In this document: positions 46,830-60,400 of the stretch, piece by piece | Layout: each line of letters opens with the position of its first letter | Numbering within the stretch: the first letter of the stretch is position 1 | Source of the DNA: Mytilus trossulus | Lineage: Eukaryota; Mollusca; Bivalvia; Mytilida; Mytilidae | Direction of reading: 5' to 3' | DNA: 64,000 bases | Assembly (NCBI RefSeq): GCF_036588685.1 | Contig: NC_086378.1 | Coordinates: 44,493,578 to 44,557,577 of the forward strand | Made by a program: the position numbers and the translations under genes | Notes under the pieces: model-generated | Database searches by the model: none | What the model was told of the DNA's origin: nothing | The model's input: the letters and a program-made list of their open reading frames with translations, nothing else

Positions 46830-49250
46830 ATTTTATAGCTAGCTAAACCAGTCACTCGTTTGAAAGTCACATTAGATTCCTATATATTGACAAGTATATG
46901 TGAACAAAATAAACAGACAATATTCCCATATCTATCTAAGTATGTTAAAATGTCAAAAATAGGGGTATAGCAGTCAGCATTCTGTTATAATCATTATCAC
47001 TATGAAATCACTACGAACACAAATATATTTTTAATTAAGGGCTATAACCCAAGCACATTTAGTAAAAACGAAAAACAATGATACAAAATGTTGTAATAAA
47101 ACACCAAAGCCTTTTGCCCTTTCTTCTGATATTTTGACATTTTTATCTGAAAAGTGCCCCGCTAAGCCCTCCGTAGATACGAAGATGACATTATCCTTTG
47201 AAATGTTGATACGATTATATACAGAGTCTATCATTTCATCGAATTTTATAGACATTGAAAGACCAGGGGGGCAGTTCTCATCGTCATTTCAGCGGTCTAC
47301 GGTGGTTTTTTGAAATAGTGTTCTTTTTTGGGGATATTCCATCAATGTTTCTCTTTATATATCTTTATGTTTCTACAGTGATTGTATTTTTTTATGATAT
47401 CATATACATTTGTATTATATATCAAATTACATATTTGATGTCGTATATTTATAGAAATATATATTACATAAAGACAAATATGCAATTTACATAGGGGTTC
47501 ATATTTGACAGCTTGAAGGGGACAACAAGAATTGACGACAGCTCAAAGGGGACATCAAACTCGTACAATGAGTAAATCTGATAACGCAAAATCAACAAAA
47601 AAAGGCCCACGAAAGACAAATATTGACCGTTCATTTTTTTAATAAAGCAGTTAAAGACTAAAGAACAAAACCCTGACTTGGGTCAGGCACAAACAATAAA
47701 ATAACAACAAATGCGATTTCATATTATTTCCAATATTTACTTCTAACAAATACATAATTTGCACATTAAATGTATGCCATAATTTGTTTTAATTTGTTTT
47801 GCATGGTTTTAAAAAAATAAAAGATCATTATGTAGATAAATCCAGAAAAATCCAGTTTAGCCTAGAAGTATTGCTCTGACATCAATAAATATTGTATTAG
47901 CTATAAATTACATCAGACAGAAAACTAGGACAAAGTGAATATTTATCAAAATATTTATTTCAGGTTTCACGTTATATCATGTTCAAGTGTGACGTCTTAA
48001 CGATATAAATAAAGACCATTTAGAATGTTTCGACAAGTACCGATAACACATTGGTCCCAAAGGATCATTTTCAGTTCAAGAGCATTTTTAACAATTTCAG
48101 TGCAACCGCTTAGTCTTAAGTAGACAAAATGCTTGGCTAAGAAAGAACCTTTTTTACTTGGTATTTTTTGCAATTCTTACAACTACTTGTAAATGCCATA
48201 TTTTGTCATTTATGATTTCAATAGCTCAGTTGGCGACAGAAATGTACTTGAATCATTAAAGTTATTTGGGTTATTTAATTCTTTTACTACCAAGCAGCCA
48301 AGGAAAAACTACCATAATCAAAATCTAAATTGAAATATGTTTCTTTATTCACATATTCCTGGGGTAGAAAATCCTTAGTATTTTGAAAATATTTCCATTT
48401 TGAGGTTAACCTCATATAATAAATAGAGGAACAGGTCGACACGAAGAGGAGCACAGTTGGGTCCAATCGAAATATCGATTAATAAACATAATCAGCTCTC
48501 AAAAAGTTTATAATGGTAACATCAAAATGAATTATAAGTTATCTGACTGAAAGATTTTCATTTTCAATACCGATTTTAATTTCCTATCATTGTATGATAA
48601 ATAAAATATTTAGTATTAACAAGTACCCAACATGCCTTACGTTTACTTTTATTGACATAAGTATATTGGTTTATAAATAATGTACCCCTATCTGTCCATC
48701 ATTGGTACAGCATTTGTCATACAATTCATACAGATCGTTAAATTTATGCATTTAGGGATTCAATTGATGAACTTTTGAACGTCACGATAATGCTGCAAAC
48801 AAATCAAAGTGCAAGGTGTTGTTTTGATGCCATACTTAATCTGACGAAACCCCTGGATCTATTCTATATATTTAAACAAGGCTAACTGCGTTGGTTGACA
48901 TATAACCAGTTCAAATATCGATGATGTCGTTACTCCAGGAAGTTAAAAGGAATAAAGACAGCATTGCATTTTACTTTATTTACTACTTTTTAGATGGTAT
49001 GAGACTAAATTTGTTTTACATAAATTATACACTGACTTTTATAAATGTTTGAATTAGTCTGTTAGTTTATTCCTTACAAATCATATATTCAAACTACCTT
49101 CAAAATTAAATTATTGATACAGTTTCATGCTTAAATTGATTTGATGAAAACGAATTTAAGAAGTAGTCACATATTTTGGTCTATGGGAAACGGTATGATA
49201 AGTATATTGTCATCTTGACAACATTCCTGATTAGTACATCATAAGCATCT
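46830..49250. repeat. Segmental duplication unit beta
   Basis: It starts at a junction where the end of one unit (AAAGACAGCATTG) runs into the beginning of the next (TTATAGCTAGCTAAACC). The part 46830-47570 matches alpha 37720-38390, and 47740-49250 matches gamma 58390-60300. It lacks the 2.5-kb middle part seen in alpha and gamma. It holds the uninterrupted (empty) sites for both insertions in alpha. Confidence 0.72.
47031..47255 (-). other. Possible exon relic shared by two duplicate units
   Basis: The minus frame of 75 codons contains KFDEMIDSVYNRINISKDN and GLAGHFSDKNVKISEERAKG and has protein-like composition. The alpha counterpart (37859-38101, minus) is also open and shares KF.EMIS, SHFSNKN and FTKCAW. 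The main difference is a 51-base, in-frame gap. The gamma copy lacks it. I do not recognise the family. It may be a decayed exon of a gene caught in the duplications, or chance. Confidence 0.3.
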
Positions 49251-49794
49251 ATCGAAAATGTCTTTCTCAGTAGTTATCTTTATCCAGCGCATGATTTGGT
49301 ATGTAGATTTCATTGAGGAGCATGTGGACTCATTCTTACATCATAGAGGCTTCAATGAGAAAAAAAAACTCGAAATAATCAATACACAAGTTTTATTGTC
49401 TCAAGCAAATTTGATTTATCGATATAGAAAGTGTTTCTCAGCATGCTAGAATCGTATCAATTCTATCCACATGTTCACATGTCTAAAACTGTTCAACATA
49501 CTAAAATTCAGTGATTATGGATACGACGCTAACTACTGTATATGGGTTACATTATGTTTTATCTGTTAATCTTTACACATTATATATCTTTGAAATCATT
49601 CAATTTATGATGGATGCACAGCAGAATATGATCATCATGCACACACATTTTGTATCGTTTCGTTAGAATTAATTTAGTTTATTAGGATTTATTGCAGAAC
49701 AAATACGATCTGTTTTGAATTGTATTCTTTTTTAACTTAAAACAATTTACTACATCATAATCTTCCCACATTTTAAAATGAATGTCTATTAATA

Positions 49795-50150
49795 ATATTA
49801 ACGGTACCAATTGTCATTCACCAGATGCGCATTTCGACAATACTTGTGTCTTCAGTGAACCTCGTGGCCAAAATATTTGAATTTCAAAGCTTATATAAAA
49901 GATGAAGAGCTATAATTCAAAAGGTTCAAAAAGTATAGCCAAATCCATGAAAGGAATCAGAGATTTGCATGATGGAGATACATTCCTTAATTTATAACAA
50001 TTTCTATCATTTTGTAACAACAAAATTTAAAATATCACAAAAAAACGTATTTTCATGCCAGTACTTCGGTACTGGCTACTGGGCTGGTGTTACCCTCGGG
50101 GACTTATAGTCCACCAGAAGAGGCATCGACCCAGTGGTAGTAATAATATT
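49795..50150. repeat. Degraded GCGCGTC-family pieces
   Basis: 'caccagatgcgcatttcgac' and 'atataaaagatgaagagc' (49795-49985) and 'agtacttcggtactggctac' (50050-50150) resemble the family best seen at 21640-21800 and 3690-3910. A CAGTACTTCGG-CCGAAGTACTG-like mini palindrome occurs at about 50061. No gene. Confidence 0.45.
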
Positions 50151-52100
50151 CTAATTAAAATAATATTAAATATCGAATAGACATACTATCAATTTGACGT
50201 CAAATGACGTAGGACCTTTTATATAACATTTGAATAATTATTTTTTTTAAAACCTTATGTTAATGAAAATAAGATACCAAACTGATTTTTAAACCAGCGA
50301 TTATATATATAGTTTAATAAACATCTATCCCTCATGATATTTTGATCTTTTAAAGGTTTGCTTTACATTTACAAAGATTTCAAATATCAAAAAAGGGTTT
50401 CCTTAAATTTTAATCAAAGACATATACATATCCTTAAATAAAGAATACTTTTTTTATAAGTTATTTGTGTAACTAGTAGGGTATACCGTAACAGAGAAAC
50501 CAATACCTTTTCAGTGCTTTGAATAAGTGTCGATTTTGCTCATTCTTATGTACACTGTTCAGGTTTTCATTGAGATCCTGTTGTGGTGTTCTTTCTCGTT
50601 TTGTTTTAATTTGCACAACTATTGCCGATATTGTATTAATAAATTGCTGAACGTGTTTGTCACATTAAAACGAACCTGTAAAGGGCTATTCTACACTACG
50701 TGGCAAATACATTTCGGTTATTGTTTTATGCATCTTATTCAATAATTAATTCTCATAGTATACATGGGACTGTTTCTGTTAATTAACGGGTTAAAGTCTC
50801 TTTGGCACATTCCTCATTTACATTTTTATTACTCAAATTCAGTTTTTTTTTTTTTTTTTTTTTATCAAGATCGATTAACATATGTGAAGAAGTGTTAAGT
50901 AAAAGTCAATTATCGGCCATATTTTGCTCCTACCTTGGCTAATTGGTCTTAATAGAGATTTCCAATACAATGACATACGTACCTAACTCGACGTACTCAC
51001 GTAACGGGACCGGTTATTGCTAACCAATTAATTTTGTTAAATGCGTTACTCAAGTTTTAACTAAGTGTTCCTAAACTATGAAACCCATTCATAATAAATT
51101 TTATCAATATCAAATATTTCTAAGATGCTGAAAAACGAAAGAAATCATGATTTCTATATATCACGTGATTATTGATATTCCCGCTTAAAATTCACTGTCA
51201 TAAGACCACGTATATATACGTATCTTTACCTATCATACGATTCATTAGAGTTGTCTTTCATGGTTTTGACAATGACTTTGATTTTCAGAAAAATTTGCTA
51301 AATTTAATGAACCTATTATTTGATATTTTAATTGTATTGATTTTGTTTGTCGTTATCAGATAGATTCTTCTTTTTGATTTTTGATTTTTTATGTTTTATA
51401 ATATTTAATTTCCGTGGGTATTAATTTATTCAGATTTTGTCGTAATTACAGAAAAAAATGAGCTCAAAATGTTAATCAGAACGTGTCTCAGTTAAAGTTG
51501 AAAACTGGGATTGCATCATACTTTATTAAGTATCATTTCAAACGTTCTCTCCCTCTGCACTTAGTCTCCTCAATTTACAATCTTCTAAAAACAAATTTAA
51601 CAGGGAAAACGTACGTCAACTGGAAGTGAATATTAAAAAAAAACCAATACAGGTCATGTACTTCTTTAAATTTTAGTAGTTGACATATTCTTTTCTTTCA
51701 AATGAAAGTCAACGAACATTATAAAAGGAAAAATGTAGTTGATAATAATGTGTGTAAATAAATGTGTACACCAATTCGTTAGATTGTAATTTTGAAGGTG
51801 TACTTGATTATCAATTGATGACTAATAACCTGCATTAACCACTGTGGATAGTAAACTATCAACTTATTATAGCCTGTAATTTGCTAAAAATATCCTGTCC
51901 CCAAGTATTTCTAATTAAAAGTGGATGACAATGACAATTTACATAGCTGTTACATTTTTGAGACAACTATAATGTCACTTCAGTCTTTACGGGAATTTTC
52001 TTTTACTCGTATTATTTCAATTAGAAGTAGATTCTAAAGCTATCGCGTATATTGATTGAGTTAGCGAAAATTTTAAGTTTTAACTTTTGTCTCGCTTTGG
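50151..52100. other. Non-coding AT-rich stretch
   Basis: A T run is at about 50844-50863, and 50890-50945 ('aagtcaattatcggccatat') repeats part of unit alpha (38900-38930). A short (TA)n run is at 52106-52125. No gene is supported. Confidence 0.4.
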
Positions 52101-52221
52101 AGGTATATATATATATATGTATATAAAAGTGACAAATATGCGACAGATCCAATGACAGGATCACCAGTGAAGGCGTTACACGACTGAAGAAAAAAAACAT
52201 TTTATATTCATAATTATATAC

Positions 52222-52431
52222 TTGTATATGGGATTGACTGGTAGCAAGCTAGCCCCGAATACAAATTCAATTATTCTGTTGGACCCCCCTGATCGAATGA
52301 CTTTAAGACTGCATTTTTCGGCTTCTCCACCAAGCATGATGCGTTCACGAGCAAGAGCAGGTATTGGTTTACTCGTAGAAAGACAAGGTTTTCTTTATAG
52401 TGGTTGCGCTCATTTGTTAGCTAGCATATGA
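52222..52431. other. Less AT-rich island, open in opposite frames
   Basis: The plus frame has 69 codons (GLTGSKLAPNTNSI, LLDPPDRMTLRLHF). The minus strand is open for about 70 codons across the same bases (KPIPALARERIMLGGEAEKC, IEFVFGASLLPVNP) and looks slightly more protein-like. The island stands out from its AT-rich surroundings. I do not recognise either product; it may be a captured exon or an inserted gene fragment. Confidence 0.35.
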
Positions 52432-53099
52432 AAATGCTACTCTTAATTGTCGGGCATGCCTAAAAAGGTATATGTATTTATCATTATAATTAATTTTCAT
52501 CATCCTCAATATATATGTAATATTTGTCGCTGGATATTAGACATACATCAGTATCATCATCATCATAAGTGCTATAGCTTGAGGCATAATCTTCGTCGTA
52601 AGTACAAGTATTATATATAGCTTGAGGCTTCTTCGTCGTAAGTATAACGTGAGGTTTAATTCTTGTTTTATATTTCAGCCGATTTATGTCGAGAACTTAT
52701 TTTACGCATGCATATCTATAATACATAGTTTTTATAAATATCCAAGTAAGAGCCAATCATATAAGTATGTTTATCAAATGATCATGATCACAATTAAAAC
52801 AGATAGATAGGAATTGACTCGTGAGACTGAAACGAAGCATAAGAACAGCTAGCCATTTCTAGTACTTCCAAATACTAGTAAACTCCATGTACCGAAATGA
52901 TAGTATCCACAGCTGCTGAACACTATGCTTAAAACAACTACAACTAATAAATAAAGAATAATTATCCCGTTTATAATATTGATTTCGTACTGTTACACCA
53001 TTGTCCTAGTACGGATGTGACTGTTCTAAGTCAGAAAATTTTAATTCAGTGCTTATCGTTTGTTGTTGTGTTTTCGTTGATTTTTTTTTAAAGATTAAT

Positions 53100-53590
53100 T
53101 TGCCTGTTAGTTTTTGTTGTTTTACATTTGTCATTTTGGAGCCTCTTATAGCTGACTATGCTGTATGGGCTTTGTTCATTGTTGAAACCCCTTCGTTGGA
53201 CTATAGTTGTTAAAATTTCTGTGTCATTTGTTCTCTTGTGAAGAGTTGTCTCATTGAAAATCATACTACACCTTGATTTTTGTATATATCACAAATTAAG
53301 AATAAAAAATTCATAGACACTCTAGAAAAGCGAGACCTTTTGTCATGTCAAAATTACGGAGTATCTGTAGGACCATTAGTGATCATAATTGTATAGCAGA
53401 TTTTAAGTAGTGCCCATGTGTCCATTAGATTACACGTCAGTATCACATTTCTTTATTCAGTGAGCGGTATGGGCTTTGCTCATTGTTGAAGGCCATACGG
53501 TGGCCTATAGTTGGTAATGTTTGTGTCATTTTGGTCTTTTGTGGGTAGTTGTCTCATTGGCAGTCATACCACATCTTCTTTTTTATATAT
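53100..53590 (+). repeat. Two partial copies of the long dispersed repeat
   Basis: 53100-53290 and 53458-53590 both carry the right-hand part of the family at 11935-12535 ('tgggctttg(t/c)tcattgttgaa', 'gttgtctcattg', 'catac(t/c)acacc/atc'). They lie in the same orientation about 310 bases apart. Confidence 0.75.
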
Positions 53591-56472
53591 ACTAAATCAC
53601 GGAAAAAAGACTAATTCAGTTCGTAGTCTAAAACTTTTAAATCACATACCTTATGTTCAGACATTGTTTTTTTTTTAAAGTATTTATCAAAGTCAAACGA
53701 CAATCATTTACGTTTTTTTTTTCGTGCAATACAGTTCGTGATTATGGCCGGATCCAAGATATTTGAAAGAGGGTGACTGACGAGCGAAGCGATGCATAAA
53801 ACAATTTAATTGGAAAATTATACGCTTAAACGATATTGTTAGAAACATGAGATTTTAAAACTTATTTAGTGATCGAAAAGGGGGAGTACGTCCACTACCC
53901 CTGTATCCTCGGATACAAGTTTAGGTATACTTAAACAAAAGCCACGCCCAATAATTTGGTATAGGTAAAGACGAGAAATTACTTTTGAAAAATATATCAT
54001 TGATATGAATTTCTGCCCACATCAAATTATCTCCAATTAAATTATAGAAAAATATTATTTTGTTTTAAAAGTCGAGTACACCTTTAACATTCGGGTGTGT
54101 TGGAATTTACTTTAAACGTTAAGTCTTTTTAAAACAATAAAGAGGCAACCTTCTCGCTTCAGAATTCTTTATTTTAATATTAGTATGCTAAATGTCGTCT
54201 TGGTAGTTTTTAAAATTCATAATGTGAGAAGAACTAAAATATGGGTCAAGTGAAATGACAAGAACTGATGGGTGTGTTTGATTACAAGTTGCTAATTTAC
54301 TTGTTCCATTATAGTATTTATGTCAATAAAATCATTCAAAGTTTAAGGACAAAATATTTAAAGAGTAAAAAAAAAAAATTTGGGGTTGAATTTTACTGAA
54401 GGCATATTCCAGCAACAATGCGTGTTCAAAGAGCAAAACATGCATGCAGTGTATGCTCCCCTCCGTCATGCTTCAATGCAGTAGGACGACATACGTTGAG
54501 TTAGGTCGGTTATGTCGAGTAAAGTCATTTTATTGGAAATCTCTAATACGCATCAAGTATGATGTCAATTGACGTAAACCAACATTTTTGGTATTAACAA
54601 GTAGAATGAAATATTCATTCAGAAAAGAAATTAAAAAAAAAAAGAACTTGAAATTCAAATGACGATGTCTTCCACTTACATTATACGATAAATTTCTCAT
54701 TACCATTTGAAATTAACGATTAACACACACCTTAAATCGACACAGATAATGCCATAATGTATATGCTAGATTACTATAAATTTGAAATGGTGAATCTGAA
54801 ATATCAAAAGAAATTTGATTCGCAATTTATATAAAAGTTAAGGATAAATTACAAAAATAACATATCAAACTAATGGATAACACCTGTAATTGTCCTAAAT
54901 ATTCATCAATTGGTACAGGCATTTACTTGTGTAGAAGATGGTGGATTAAATCTTATGTTATAGCTAGCTAAACCTGTCACTTGTATCAAAGTCATTTTAA
55001 ATTCCAGTCTATTTCTATAACTATATGTGAACAAAACAAACAGACATAATAGGCTGAATTGTCAAAATAGGGGCACATCAGTCAACATTGCGTTATAATC
55101 GGAATCAATATATAATCACTGTGAAAACAGACAATTAAATATCTAGTTTAGGGCTATAGACAAAGCACAAATACAAAAAAATAATATTTCAAAAATGTGT
55201 TATATAACACAATGACGGAATGGAAAGTTCGGAGCGTCGTCAAATGCATGGATATTATAATAAATAGACTATAAAGTCAATGTATCTGATAATCTGCATT
55301 TAAGAATGTAACAGGGCACAAATGTGTCAATCAAAAAAAACGTCAGCACACTTGTATTTACATGAGGAATTCATAGATATCGCTTTGTATATGTTTGTTT
55401 TTGCTACTTACAAAACGTTTTGTTGTAATAATTATACTTCTGAATTGAGAGTTCTTCGCAGTAAATGTTACATTAGAGCATACAAGTCCGTAGTATATGC
55501 ATCAAAGTTGGTTTGATAAACATCTTCCGGAAACGACCATTTTGTGAAGCATTCATTTCTAAAACTACAATTTTAAAAAAGATGATATGAAAGTTTTTCT
55601 CTCGTTCCTTTTTAAGTGTATAATGTGTTTAAAGTTAGATGTCGAATTGAAATTTTTTTATCACCAAGTAATATGGAACATTCATTCAGAGAAAAAATAT
55701 AAACTAAAATAACAGAGCTGAAGCTTTTTAACAAAAATGACTAATGAATTAAATTATAAACATTAGAATAACTATAGGTATATAAAACGTTTAAATAATG
55801 CATCATTTTAGCAACTTGTTGAAGTAAAAGAAAGTTTAGATAGATACATTGGATGAGTATAAGTGGCAAACATATATTTTTAGGATGAACCTATACATCT
55901 GATTTAGATGCATTAAAGAATATTAAAAAAAAATTGTAAGAAGACACACAGGTGCCAATCAAAACTATACGTCAGGTAAATAATAATAAAATACAGACAA
56001 TAGTCTACACAGGACACAATATAAAAGAAAACATCTCTGACCGCCATACATTACACATACATGTATCTATATACATGCATCTACATGTACGCTATATTTG
56101 AATAGCGTTTTCTTATATTAAATAGCATATTGGATTCTATATAACATATATAATATATATCAATGAGCATCTTAAACAGCAAGACAAGTAGACAAACAAT
56201 GTATGCACAAATCAATTTACATTCAGGAGACAACTTCAATTATTTTACCTCAAAGGTATATCAAGAAGTTTTGAAAATAACAAAACACATAATATAAACA
56301 TTAAATAATGTACGAAAACCCTACATGAATCTAATCAAGCATGTTGAGCTATGATCACGAGTAATTACTGAAAACTGACACTGTTGTGTGGCGTTTTCTT
56401 TACTACTTCTTTAAAAAAAAAAAAGGATATAGAATGTGAGTAACGCCTTGAACTCTATATGGTAGAGTGATA

Positions 56473-56493
56473 TACAATACAATACAATACAAA
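56473..56493 (+). repeat. (ATACA)n microsatellite
   Basis: About four ATACA/CAATA pentamers in a row inside a gamma-specific insert. Confidence 0.8.
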
Positions 56494-57059
56494 TATGTTT
56501 ATTGTAGTGACTTTGTGTATAACAAATTATGTACAGTATTGAAATATTTCAATTAAATTACAACCGGCCCAATGGACCTATAAGTAACTTCAAATATATA
56601 CTATAGTTACTGTATTAATTCAGACTGTCATCAGGAATTTTATAAACATGTTAATTATTTGAATATAAGTGTTGTCTGCGTTTTGTAAATGAATTTTCTA
56701 AGTATCGAGCTGTTTTTCGATGATATTCTGACAATAATAAATTTAACTTTTCACTGTTATTAAAATTTAATACGGTTTCACCAAGTCCAGAGAATAATTG
56801 CATATACAATCCAATGAATACAGATGAAGCAGAATAATAAATATACATTAAAGGGTAGGGTCGAAAAATACATTTTCATCAGTTGTAATATTTACAAGAA
56901 ATGCAGTACATTACATTATTCCTAACATGTTTAAAGAATTGAAATATATCGATATTCGATCACCATTTACAATATAAAAAGAGCATATTTTCAACTTGAA
57001 TTTTTATTTATATAGATTATATTTATACCATTAAAACAACTCTCCACAAGATACTAAAT

Positions 57060-57340
57060 ACCATAGAAATAATTCAGGACTTCAGATAGGTCATCGTACA
57101 ACTTTAAACCGCAAAGTCAGCAATACAAGACCCATAAAAGACAAAGTTGAAAATACAAACGAGAAAAAAAAACGGCCTGATTTATGTACAAAGTAATGAA
57201 CGAAAAATAATTTGAAATAAAACAACAAAAGGCGGACGAACAGGGTTCTGACTTATGACAGACATAACCAATATGGTGTGTTACATTTTGTACGGGGTTA
57301 AACTAGTTTATGGGACAGAAGTGTGATGGAACAACATAAG
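57060..57340 (-). repeat. Long dispersed repeat, partial inverted copy
   Basis: 'acggcctgatttatgtacaa', 'aatgaacgaaaaataattt' and 'cagggttctgacttatgaca' are degraded counterparts of 25195-25740. Non-coding. Confidence 0.6.
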
Positions 57341-57617
57341 AACAATAACATTTCAATTTATTCTAAAACTTAGCAAACACAGTACAGTTTTAAATAGATT
57401 GAACAAGTTATTGCCAGTTAAATTTTACAAAGCGCATCTGCATGAACCTTTTTTTTTTTGCTTCGAGCCAGCGTCAATTTCATGATTCCAAAGACATATG
57501 ATGTGTAAAGAGTGAAAAATAAAAACATAATGTCATCTATCTCCATTATTTAGTGTGAACGTCAATAATGTAATTAATGCAGTTTGCTGAACAATTAAGA
57601 CATGTGAACATTTTGAC

Positions 57618-58110
57618 CAGGTATTGGGTAATCGTAATCTGTAATCGTAATCGATTGTAATTGATTACATTTTTTCGAGTAATCGACAGTAATTATATCT
57701 GTAACCGAAGACATTTTCGATTACATGTGATCGTAATTTAATCAATTACAGCAAAAATCATGATGTAATCACATCGATTACTTTCGATTACATTTCGATT
57801 ACTTTAGAAAAATAGTTTGTTGAAATATATAGCCTATGTAAAATGAAAACATGTATGTATTCATCACTTTGAAGTACTGATATGACTTAAAAGTTAATCA
57901 ACTGCTTTTATATTTATATCTGTTGTCTTAAGCTGCATTACGATCAAAGAGATCCCCTACCATAATTTATTTTATAATTATCTTTTGAAAAAAAGTAGAA
58001 TCAAGTGTTTGTCAATAAGTCAACACCGTTAATATTAAATAAGAAAATAGATTTAAATAAGAAATGTGTCTGAAGTTAAGTTCACCAATTATGTTTAAGC
58101 ATCATTTTAC
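57618..58110 (-). mobile_element. Truncated relative of the AATCGATT hAT-type element
   Basis: From CAGGTATTGGGTAATCG onward this is the reverse complement of 42642 down to about 42130 of the complete element, including the GTAATCGATT-type array and 'gcattacgatcaaagagatc'-type interior. The other end is missing, and the terminal CAGGGATGGG is mutated, so it is immobile. Divergence is visible but moderate. Confidence 0.82.
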
Positions 58111-59334
58111 AGAAATATGTTCAGTTCCTGGTGAACCCAAAAACGTCCAATTTAATCACATGGTATAGAACAATAGGCAATACCAAAAGAGAATTCAGTT
58201 TTACATTGAACATATGATACAAATCAACAGATAACATGTCAATAGTCAACAAACTCAAGCCTACATGTGTCTGTATGTTCGAACATCACATATTAACGAC
58301 AAACGATAAACCACTCATTTACATTGTATATCAGCAAAAACGTAGAGCATATTTCATGTATTTAGCAATTTCATATTTTTTTAAATAATATTTAACATAC
58401 ACATGATTTTCAAATTAAATCTATGCCATAAATGTTTGTTTTGCATGCTTTTAAAAAAAATCATTATATTGATAAATCCAGAAAAATCAGGTTTCGTCCA
58501 GAAGTATAACTCTGACATCAATATACTGCGTCCGCTATAATTATCATCTTCAGCACAGCCCAAAAATACTCTGCCAGGTAGAAAACAAGTACTAAGTTAA
58601 TGTTTATCAAAATATTATTATTTGCTATTTTAGATTTCACATTAAATTGTGACGTCTTTACGATATAATTAAAGATCATTTAGGACCATACTTTTTTCAA
58701 CGAGTACCGATAACACATTGGTCATAAAAGTTCATTTTGAATTAAAGAATATTGTAATAACACCGATAAGTCTTGAGTAGACAAAATGTACGGTTGGGGA
58801 AAACATTTATTTGTCCAGCATTTTTGCAATTCTTACAACCACGTGTCAGTGCGATATTAATTTTGTCATTCAAGATTACATAAGCTCAGTTGTCAGCAGA
58901 AGTACCATGGGTTTGATCATTGTCTGTCCATTTGCTGTACATGAATCATTAAAGACATTAGATTATCTAGTAAGTGTTTTTACTTTCAAGAGAAGAACTA
59001 CCTTAAACAGATTCTAAATTCCAATTTGTTTGATTTATTAATTTAGACCTGGGATAGAAAATCCTCAGTATTGTAGAAATAATTCCAGTTTGAGGTAAAT
59101 CTTATAATAAAGAAATGATGAAATCGACAAGTAGAGGAGCAAAGTTGGTTGAAATCAAAATATCAAGCATAAGTTGAAAATTTTCTAACAGGTCTATCGA
59201 TTATGATAGAAATATCAAAATGACTCAAGTTTAATCCCCCTCCCCCCCCCAAAAAAAAATTAAAAAAATGTCAATATGTATTGTATATCATATCATCATG
59301 ATCAGTGATAAATAAATAAATAATGGAAAAGTAT

Positions 59335-59640
59335 ACAACTGTTCAGAAGTCAAAAATCGATTCAGAGAAAACAAAACCGGGTTACAAACTAAAACCGAGG
59401 GAAACATCAAAAAGGAAAACAACAAAACAACATAAACACTGAACTGCAACAAAAAACAAACGACAATGCAACATACTTAGAACGAAACTATAAGGTAACA
59501 ACTGCCATTTTCCTGTCCTGGTACGGGACATTTAAAGACGAAAAAATAGTGGGATGAACCTGGTTTTGTGGCTAGAGAACACTCGCGCTGTGATGGCAAT
59601 TTTAAATATTCCGCTAAAATGACAAAATTGCATAACATGT
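59335..59640 (+). repeat. 'cctgacttggtacagg' family copy
   Basis: 'ccgggttacaaactaaaacc', 'gagggaaacatc', 'actgccattttcctgtcctg' and 'gaacctggttttgtggctag' match 34380-34870. It lies within unit gamma but is absent from beta at the same place, so it inserted later. Confidence 0.72.
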
Positions 59641-60309
59641 AATAAAATATATAATATGTATAGGTATCCAATCTGCCTATAATTAACTATCTTTAACATG
59701 AGTTTTCTTGTTTATAAATAATGTACGCCTGTTCCAACTGCTATATTTATTTTGATGTATTTATTTAACATCTGCCATACAATTTACACTGATCGTAAAA
59801 GTTATGCATTTCGGGATTCAATGTCGGAACTTTTGAACGTCACGATAATGTTACAAGCAAACCAAAGTAAAAAGTGCTGTTTTGATGCGGTTAATAATCT
59901 GATTTAACCACTGGGTCTTTTCTTTATGCTACACAAGGCTAACTGCGATGGTTGACATATAGCCAGTTCAAATATCGATGATGTCGTTATTCCAGGAAGT
60001 AAAAAGGATTTAAAGATAGCATTTAATTTTACTTTATTTACTACTTTTTAAATAGTATGAGACTAAATTTGTTTTATATAAATTATACACGGACTTTAAA
60101 AACTGTTTACTGAATTGGACCGTTTGTTAACTCCTTACACATAATGAATACAACTAACCTTCAAAATTAAATTATTGATACTGTTTTATACTTTAATTGT
60201 TTTGATGAAAATGATTTAAAAAGTAATCACATCCTTTGATCTATGGGAAACGTAATGAATAATTGCACTGATAGGTAAACTCATCATAGACACCAGGATT
60301 AAATTTTGT

Positions 60310-60400
60310 AATTACGCCAGACGGGCATTTCGCTTACAAAAAACTCACCAGTGACGCTCCACTTAAAAAAGTTGAAAAGTCAAATAAAGTATGAAGTTAA
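60310..60400 (-). repeat. GCGCGTC-family scrap
   Basis: 'attacgccagacgggcattt' followed by 'actcaccagtgacgctcc' matches the inverted tail at 27770-27830. Confidence 0.6.

Larger units (their letters stand above)
54580..60300. repeat. Segmental duplication unit gamma
   Basis: 54680-55230 matches alpha 37411-38000. 55290-57000 matches alpha 38500-41050, including 'acgtcaggtaa', 'gacaatagtctaca' and 'gaaatatatcgatattcg'. 58390-60300 matches beta 47740-49250. Extra material in gamma includes about 56460-56880 and a truncated transposon at 57618-58110. It has no supportable gene. Confidence 0.72.

Noticed and set aside
48215-48240. TAGCTCAGTTGG motif resembling a tRNA A box
   Set aside because: No B box or cloverleaf follows, and the related stretch in unit gamma (about 58875) keeps only part of the motif.
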